From Paratinospora sagittata (lineage: Eukaryota; Streptophyta; Magnoliopsida; Ranunculales; Menispermaceae), in the NCBI GenBank assembly GCA_035771175.1, contig CM069605.1:24134288-24198287 (forward strand): a stretch of 64,000 nt of DNA, given 5' to 3'. A model generated the notes under the pieces. The model was not told the DNA's origin and made no database searches. It was given only the letters and a program-made list of their open reading frames with translations. Positions 58,562 to 64,000 of the stretch are shown here, one piece after another. Within the stretch, counting starts at the first letter, position 1, and every line of letters starts with the position of its first letter. The position numbers were made by a program, and so were the translations under genes.

Positions 58562-60345
58562 TGTAACACCCTTCATTTTTTCTAATATAAAACTAATTTA
58601 ACTGCCTGAAAACCAAACAGATTAAATTTCAACAAGTGAAAGTAACCCTAAAGGACTCTCTCGGAGAAAATATAGACCCCCATATTGGGACGGCCCCAAG
58701 GAAGGGATTGTCCCCATGGGGAGCCGGCCCCTTTTGGGGCCACCCCTATAAATAAGGAGTGGGCCCCCTCACTCTCACCTCGCCACCCCCCCTCGGTCTC
58801 TCTATCTTTCCTTCGATCCCTTGCGCTTTCCTGCGTCCCTGGACGTTTCAAGAAGTTGGAATAAAACGCTACGTCACTACAAGTGTTTTAAGGTGGGGAA
58901 TGAAGGCTAGGTTTACATTTCTTACTTGTTTAATAATGAATTACATAACATCATGCATCATATCTATTACCATGTTTTACTTCATGCATTAGGTTATCTA
59001 TCATAAATGTTAAATTCATAACTATGGGTGCTATGTCGTTACGCTGGACTATGGATTATCATAAATGTTATATATATTAATCATGGGTGTTATGCCATTA
59101 CGCTGGACCATGATTAAGGCAGTTGGACGATTACCCATTAGTTGTTATGCCGTTACGTTGGACCATGAGGAAGCTCTGTCACTGGTTAGCAGTGGAACTC
59201 ATGAGATCTCTCAGTTGCTTCATGTTACATTGACGCCTCGGCTCACAGGTTGCGAGTGATTTTTCCCTGGCTTGTGATGTTGTGTGGTCACCATTCATTG
59301 CTTGATTGTATTGTTGTGGCATAACTATTTGATGATTGTTGTTCTGTACTTGTTATTATGCACGTAAGACTTGTTTACCCTGCTTGATCTCACTGAGCTG
59401 CTGAGCTCACCCCGTTGCTAATCTTTCTAAGGAATTAAGATCGGTCAAGTTGAAATTATTTTGGGGGCTATGGCCAAACCCGGTCCATGTAGGGACTTTT
59501 GTGTATGTACTCTCCCCAAGTCCTGTCAGATCAGTCTTGCTATGGTGGTGGTGGTTTCAGGCTTCTAGACACCTCTATTTTGACTACACCTTTTTTTGTT
59601 ATTTTGGTACTTTTGTAGGGGCTTCGCCCTTGTTATTTTCCTTTTGTCTTTTTGTTATAAAGGGATGTAATAATTAACAAACTCTATGTTTTCAATATAA
59701 TAGTATTTCCCTTAATAGTTTTTATTGTATTGTTGTTGATGTGGGCTATGTTTCTATATGTTCAACTCTGATAGAGTGGTTTGAGCACTCGATGCCCTAA
59801 CTGTCACACCTCGTGCTGAATTGATGAGGCAGGGTGTCACACCCTGCGTTGCACAGGGTGCCCCCTACCCAGGTGCGGGCGCACCCCCTCGGGGTGAACG
59901 CCTAGCCATTATGGATCCATAATATTGTCCCATCTCGGCCAGCCACGCCACACAAGGACGCCGGACACCGAGATCATTTATCCATATTATTCACACTCCC
60001 ATGAATAATATAGGGCCTCCCCCAAGTTCGAACTCGCAACCTCTTCCTCATAAGGTTAGATTTCGCAACTTGAGTATCCATTGAACCAATGGTTCAATGG
60101 ATACTCAAGTTGCGAAATCTAACCTTATGAGGAAGAGGTTGCGAGTTCGAACTTGGGGGAGGCCCTCCCTGTGCTGTGGATTGTGCAGGGGGATAAATGA
60201 TCTCGGTGACCGGGGTCCTTGTGTGGCGTGGCTGGCCGAGATGGGACAATATTATGGATCCATAATGGCTTCGCCTCGAGGGGGTGCGCCCGGACCTGGG
60301 TAGGTGGCACGCTGTGCAACCCAGGGTGTGACACAGGGTGTGACA
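58562..60345 (+). mobile_element. G3 3' LTR (about 1280 bp without the foldback)
   Basis: TGTAACACCC...CAGGGTGTGACA, with TATA box 58747-58754 and the TCACTGAGCTGCTGAGCTCA motif at 59390-59409. It contains two copies of a CTATGSRTTATCATAAATGTTA segment near 59000-59090, a local duplication absent from the 5' LTR. The foldback is inserted 7 bp before its end. Confidence 0.88.
59835..60333. mobile_element. 499-bp foldback element in G3 3' LTR
   Basis: A nearly complete inverted repeat. Arms of about 254 and 244 bp meet at TTGAACCA-A-TGGTTCAA around 60089. Ends are TGTCACACCC and GGGTGTGACA; the target duplication is CAGGG at 59830-59834 and 60334-60338, and removing it restores the G3 LTR end. 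The arms are much more GC-rich than their surroundings and include GAGTTCGAACTTG, a box B-like word. The TG...CA ends and 5-bp TSD are those of an LTR, not of usual DNA-transposon MITEs. Frames over it are mirror images of each other and are not genes. Confidence 0.9.
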
Positions 60346-60350
60346 AACAT

Positions 60351-60901
60351 TGTAAAAAATATAGACTGATATTTTAAAAATATTTTAAATCATTTTTGAC
60401 ATGATTAAAGTATAATTAACATAGTTAAAACATGAAAAATTTAATCGCTTAAACTTATAATAAAACCAATAAGTACAAAACATGTGAGACGATAAAACCA
60501 TGCAAAGTTGACAAGATGGATGCATGTTAAACACTGATCATTATATGTATGATAAACAATTATGACTAAGTGACAGAATAACTGTTAAACTAAATTATGT
60601 GCATGCATGATTAATCATATAATAATGTATATCCATTAGTGTACTAAACTATATGAATGATTTTTGAAAAGATGCAAATCATGTGTTACTCTATAGCCCT
60701 AAGATTCTAGTAAAGTAATACGACCATTAAGCTTTTGAATCTTCGTGAGGTGTTGTTCCTTCCACATGCTTTTACATTGCAGTTGAATCCATTAGATATA
60801 TCTAGTTAGCACTGAAATAACTACATCAAAAGGATTAGATAACACAAGTATGTTGTTTGCAATAATCAAAACAAAACTGGGTGAGAGTAGTTACATCAAT
60901 A
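60351..60901 (-). mobile_element. Y, copia-type LTR, right piece
   Basis: Sequence after the G3 right duplication (60346-60350) continues Y from 31678 and ends at 60901, directly before the second TTCCA (60902-60906). Read on the minus strand the LTR starts TATTGATGTAAC, one change from the TG start, and soon reads TTTTGATTATTGCAAAC, like TTTTGATGATTACAAAAC near the C1 LTR start. It has no coding content. Confidence 0.75.
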
Positions 60902-60906
60902 TTCCA

Positions 60907-62190
60907 AACTTCACTAATGAATCCTCTTACGGGTGAGGACAAAACCATTGCAAATGCCCTTTTTGCAGGTTCAAGGAAAACCTATCCTTTTTGCGGGCTA
61001 AAGAAGAATCACATATCCTTTTTTCGAGCTAAGGAAGAACCCATAGCCCTTTTGCGAGATAAGGAAAAATCGAGATCCTTTTTGCGGGCTAAGGAACAAC
61101 CACTTGACCCTACTTCAAGGTAGAGGGTAAACCTTCCTATGATTCTAACCTCGGAATCTTCAAGTGAACCAAGTTCACTTGACTTGGTTGTTTCAATCAT
61201 GAAATACACCAAACCTGAGTTACAGGATTACAATGATTAAGATGGTTCTAAACAAGTAGAACACTTACAATATAGTGCATATACATCAATCACAATATGT
61301 GAAACATTAAGCTCGTAATGGAGAGAGAAATAGAAATATCACTTACAACCTTTTACCTTTCAAATATTCAATATTGCTCAAATATGATCCTTAGAAAGCT
61401 CATATGATGATCTTTGAAAAAAGGTTGTGAAATGCACTTTGAAATCCTTTGACTCGATCAAACACCAAATCCGAAATCTTTGAGAATGAGAGAATAACTT
61501 TGAAAAGATTGAAGCTCATTTTCTCATTTTGAAAAACTCTTTCAAAACTTTGATACCTTGTGTGTGCTCTCTCTCTTTTGTAAAATAGCTACAGTAGATG
61601 TATAAATAGATGGAAAATATTTACTACCTGTTACACTAAAAAATATGATCGTTGGGGTAGTCAAAGATTCAAAAATCTAACCGTTAGAATTCTGCAGATC
61701 GCTTGAAGCTCGCTCAGGGAAGGCATTAATATTGTATCAACGTCCTGGCGAATGCAATCTCTCAATTTTCAGAATTTCAAGGAGGGCGCTAATATTGCAC
61801 TAGCGTCCTGATGGACTGCACATCCAGTTTCCAGGGTGCTAGAGGAGGGCACTACTGGAGCATTAGCGCCCTGCTTTGAACATATTGAATTCAAGCCCAG
61901 AAACTAGTAGTGTCATGAATCATCACCAACGTCATATCTCTCTCTAACTCAATTATATTCTTTCCTTGAAGTCTTCAATCCCTTGATCACATTGTTCATC
62001 TTTTGATCTTGAATTGAGCTTTGAATTCCTTCAGAATCCTTGTTATTGTAATTTGATCATGTATTCCTTTTTCTTTTGATTCGGGCTTGGAATTCTTCTT
62101 CTTTTTGCTTCTTTTTACTTGAGGTGTTGAAATATACTCAATTAAACATTAGCACCAAATGACATATTGTTTGTAAGCATCAAAACACTG
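60907..62190 (-). mobile_element. X, copia-type LTR, right piece
   Basis: Continues X after the TTCCA duplication with CACTAATGAATCCTCTTACGG, in the position of the CTTACGGG section of Y. On the minus strand it holds the GCAAAAAGG minisatellite, a CTATTTATACATC promoter-like site (about 61598-61610), then GGGCGCTAATATTG/CTAGCGTCCTG motifs (61700-61880) equivalent to those of C1, and GTTTTGATGCTTACAAAC near 62170. The right end is uncertain. No gene is present. Confidence 0.65.
60957..61110. repeat. Minisatellite in X (five ~30-bp units)
   Basis: Units start near 60957, 60987, 61016, 61047 and 61076 with CCTTTTTGCGGGCTAAGGAA and variants. They occupy the place held in C1 and its relatives by the ACCCGTAAGTTGAGAA repeats, so this LTR zone repeatedly forms tandem repeats. 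Confidence 0.8.
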
Positions 62191-63534
62191 AGGAGAAAAA
62201 CTAAGTGCATGTTACGTGCAAACCACAAGCGTATAGTGTCAAATTATAATATAAAATCGATGAGATATCGGGTTGTCGTCCTCTAGGATTGACACTCACA
62301 CTAAATACAATGTTTACTAACTTCAAATTTATTTAGACAATCAAATTTGAGTGATTAAGTGAAATAAATAAACAATTAAATAACTAGAAAGTAAACTAAG
62401 CATGCAATAAAAATAGATAAAGAATCAGATATAGAATAATCTAGAAGTTCGATATCACCTCATTCTCAACTATTCATATATTGATTATTAAATCATTTCT
62501 TTTGTTTATAAGTCAAGAATCCTAAAGTCTCTAATTCCCTATCTCGAGTGCCGAATTAGAATATATCACCAAGGCTTGATTTTGAACTCTCGATAAAAAC
62601 CAAAACCTTAGCAACTCATTAGATTTTGTGATTCTTCCTACAACTTCAAAAGATATCATAAATCTCTCAATTCTATGATAATCTTAGGTTATGTTACCTT
62701 AGTTCCAACCCAAGGAATCCTCTCTCGAGTGCCACCCCCAAGTCTAGAATCATTCAATCCGTGATCAAGAGATTGCAAGCATTAAGCAATGAGAAATATA
62801 AATAAACTAGAAAACTTTATTAACAATACTCAAACAATAAAACCTATAGCATAGTATCAAGTTCAAATCAATCTACACCTCTAGAAAGAGGATTTAGTTC
62901 ATAACTAGAAAGATAAAAGCATGAAATAACATGATGAACATAAATCTAAAATCAGAAAAACAAAGTAGAAGGAAGGAAAAGTGCAGGAGAATCTTTAATG
63001 TCTTCAATCTTGCTCTTCTCCTCGCTTCCAAACCCTAGCCGTCTTCCTTGTTCTCTCTTCTTTCCTTGATGATCTATCCTCCTTTGAAAACCCTAAACAA
63101 TGACCTTTATAAAGCCACAAGTCTATAGGAAGTTGCAATAAGAAACTCAATATCGAACTAGGAAAGTTCTCAACAAAATTAGAAAGTTTTTATTTTGAAT
63201 TGCACATTCGCTTTTTTCCTCGCCATTTTTCTTCTTGTTATACAATTCAAATCAGCCTCAAAACCCTTCCATATTGTATTATTTCAAGTAAGGAATCCAT
63301 ATAAACAAATCACGTCCAATTCGGAGTTAAATTGAGAAAGTTATGGCCGAAACAACGTAGTTGGCTTTTGTGTTGCGACGCTCATAACGTATTTTGAGCA
63401 TTTTTCTTGTGGACTTTTCAACCCCTTTTCGGCATGTATTCTTCATGCTTCTCCTTTACAACTTCTTATACATGTTTTCATCATCCAAAACCATGACTAA
63501 GACATTTAAACACCTACAAAACAAAGCAAAGCCA
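62191..63534. other. Unassigned AT-rich stretch
   Basis: No protein motif in six frames and no internal repeat that I can see. GGGTTGTCGTCCTCTAGGATT (one base over 20 if read on, so truncated: TTGTCGTCCTCTAGGATT) near 62272 resembles sequence common near LTR ends of plant gypsy elements. A TTTATAAAG site is at 63099. It may be an LTR or internal relic of another element. Ends are not defined. Confidence 0.4.
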
Positions 63535-64000
63535 CAGTTATTTCTATATATATGTTGCCTTAGAGCAGATAAAAGAACGTCGATCTATCTAATACGAAAA
63601 ACTGAAAAATCATTCAAAACGTTTAACAATTTTCACTTGTGCAAAAACTTTTGGAAGTTAGTCTTCTACGCACTACTTTAAACCCACGATTGTTTTGAAA
63701 CACATTAAGTCTTCTGGATTAGTTGATCTTCATCTCTATCTTTTTAAAAATCTATTGAAGAAGACGAAAGCTTTTTGAATCAGTTTTTCAGTTGAACTTC
63801 ATCATACATATTTTGTTGAATCTGTGGTAGCAGAAGGTTCAATCCAAAGTTTTGTAAGTATCACTTTGATTCTATGTAAAGGGAATCATATCTCATCTTG
63901 TATTCAAATACTAGTGATTGGTTTTTTATTGGGTTAGAGCAAGTGTTGCTCAAAGTTGTAACGGTCATTCTCACACCCGTAAGTTGAGAGAAGGTTCTTC
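63535..64000 (+). mobile_element. Partial C1-family LTR, runs off the right edge
   Basis: From CTATATATATGTTGCCTTAGAGCAG-like sequence on, it follows the C1 LTR (48240-48700): AACGTTTAACAATTTTC, GAAAGTTAGTCTTC, GCAGAAGGTTCAATCC and CACACCCGTAAGTTGAGA. Divergence from C1 is clear, so it is a separate insertion. Its start is either truncated or too diverged to see. Confidence 0.8.

Larger units (their letters stand above)
31679..60345 (+). mobile_element. G3, Ty3/gypsy chromovirus-like element with nested insertions
   Basis: Matching LTRs at 31679-32923 and 58562-60345 (minus the foldback) bound one internal region after nested DNA is removed. Flanks are GACAT (31674-31678) and AACAT (60346-60350), four of five bases alike, and the Y sequence rejoins across it. 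The internal region of about 7.8 kb holds an extra 5' ORF, gag, protease, RT, RNase H, a deleted integrase, a chromodomain and a 3' ORF. C1 (33993-49063) and S4 (50545-53259) interrupt it. The LTRs are roughly 90 percent alike by eye, so it is older than G2 by that measure. Confidence 0.85.

Noticed and set aside
60097..60346. Overlapping 68- and 73-codon frames on both strands
   Set aside because: They lie in the foldback palindrome and are consequences of its symmetry and GC-rich composition.

Overview
This window is heterochromatic, repeat-packed DNA from a flowering plant, probably a eudicot. It holds plant LTR retrotransposons of both superfamilies, initiator-Met-tRNA primer sites and a tRNA-derived SINE. 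I found no host protein gene, rRNA or tRNA gene. Nearly every long reading frame belongs to a retrotransposon or is a by-product of a repeat. The species cannot be told from the sequence.

Layout. (1) 1-13455: a tandem satellite of about 1147-1148 bp per monomer, eleven full copies and one truncated copy, running off the left edge. It has dimeric higher-order structure at the left end and an internal block of short palindromic GCG-core motifs. (2) 13456-29763: G1, a decayed minus-strand Ty3/gypsy element that looks like a chromovirus. Its 3' LTR is cut by the satellite. A second, plus-strand gypsy element, G2 (17497-26307), is inserted between its gag and protease with a perfect CCTTC target-site duplication (TSD). 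(3) The G1 5' LTR is invaded by a copia-type LTR, X (29764-29973, resuming at 60907). X is invaded by a second copia-type LTR, Y (29974-31678, resuming 60351-60901, TSD TTCCA). Y is invaded by G3 (31679-60345), a plus-strand chromovirus-like element carrying an extra 5' ORF and an extra 3' ORF. (4) Inside the G3 5' ORF sits C1, a copia element (33993-49063, TSD GTCTC). C1 itself carries three solo or rearranged gypsy LTRs: S1 35235-36231, S2 38842-41810 and S3 44363-47070. A further solo LTR, S4 (50545-53259), and a 499-bp foldback element (59835-60333) lie in G3. (5) 62.2-63.5 kb is unassigned AT-rich DNA, followed by part of another C1-family LTR that runs off the right edge.

The TSDs give a relative order of insertion: G1, then X, Y, G3, C1, and last S1/S2/S3. 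G2, S4 and the foldback are side branches. All coding regions are broken by stops, frameshifts, deletions or insertions, so no element looks autonomous now. C1 is the best preserved: one continuous pol frame with three stops and one inserted LTR.

The points most worth follow-up are the satellite and its resemblance in layout to copia LTRs, the extra ORFs of G3, the foldback element with LTR-like ends, the block-scrambled LTR S1, and G2, whose LTRs are similar to each other although its genes are ruined.
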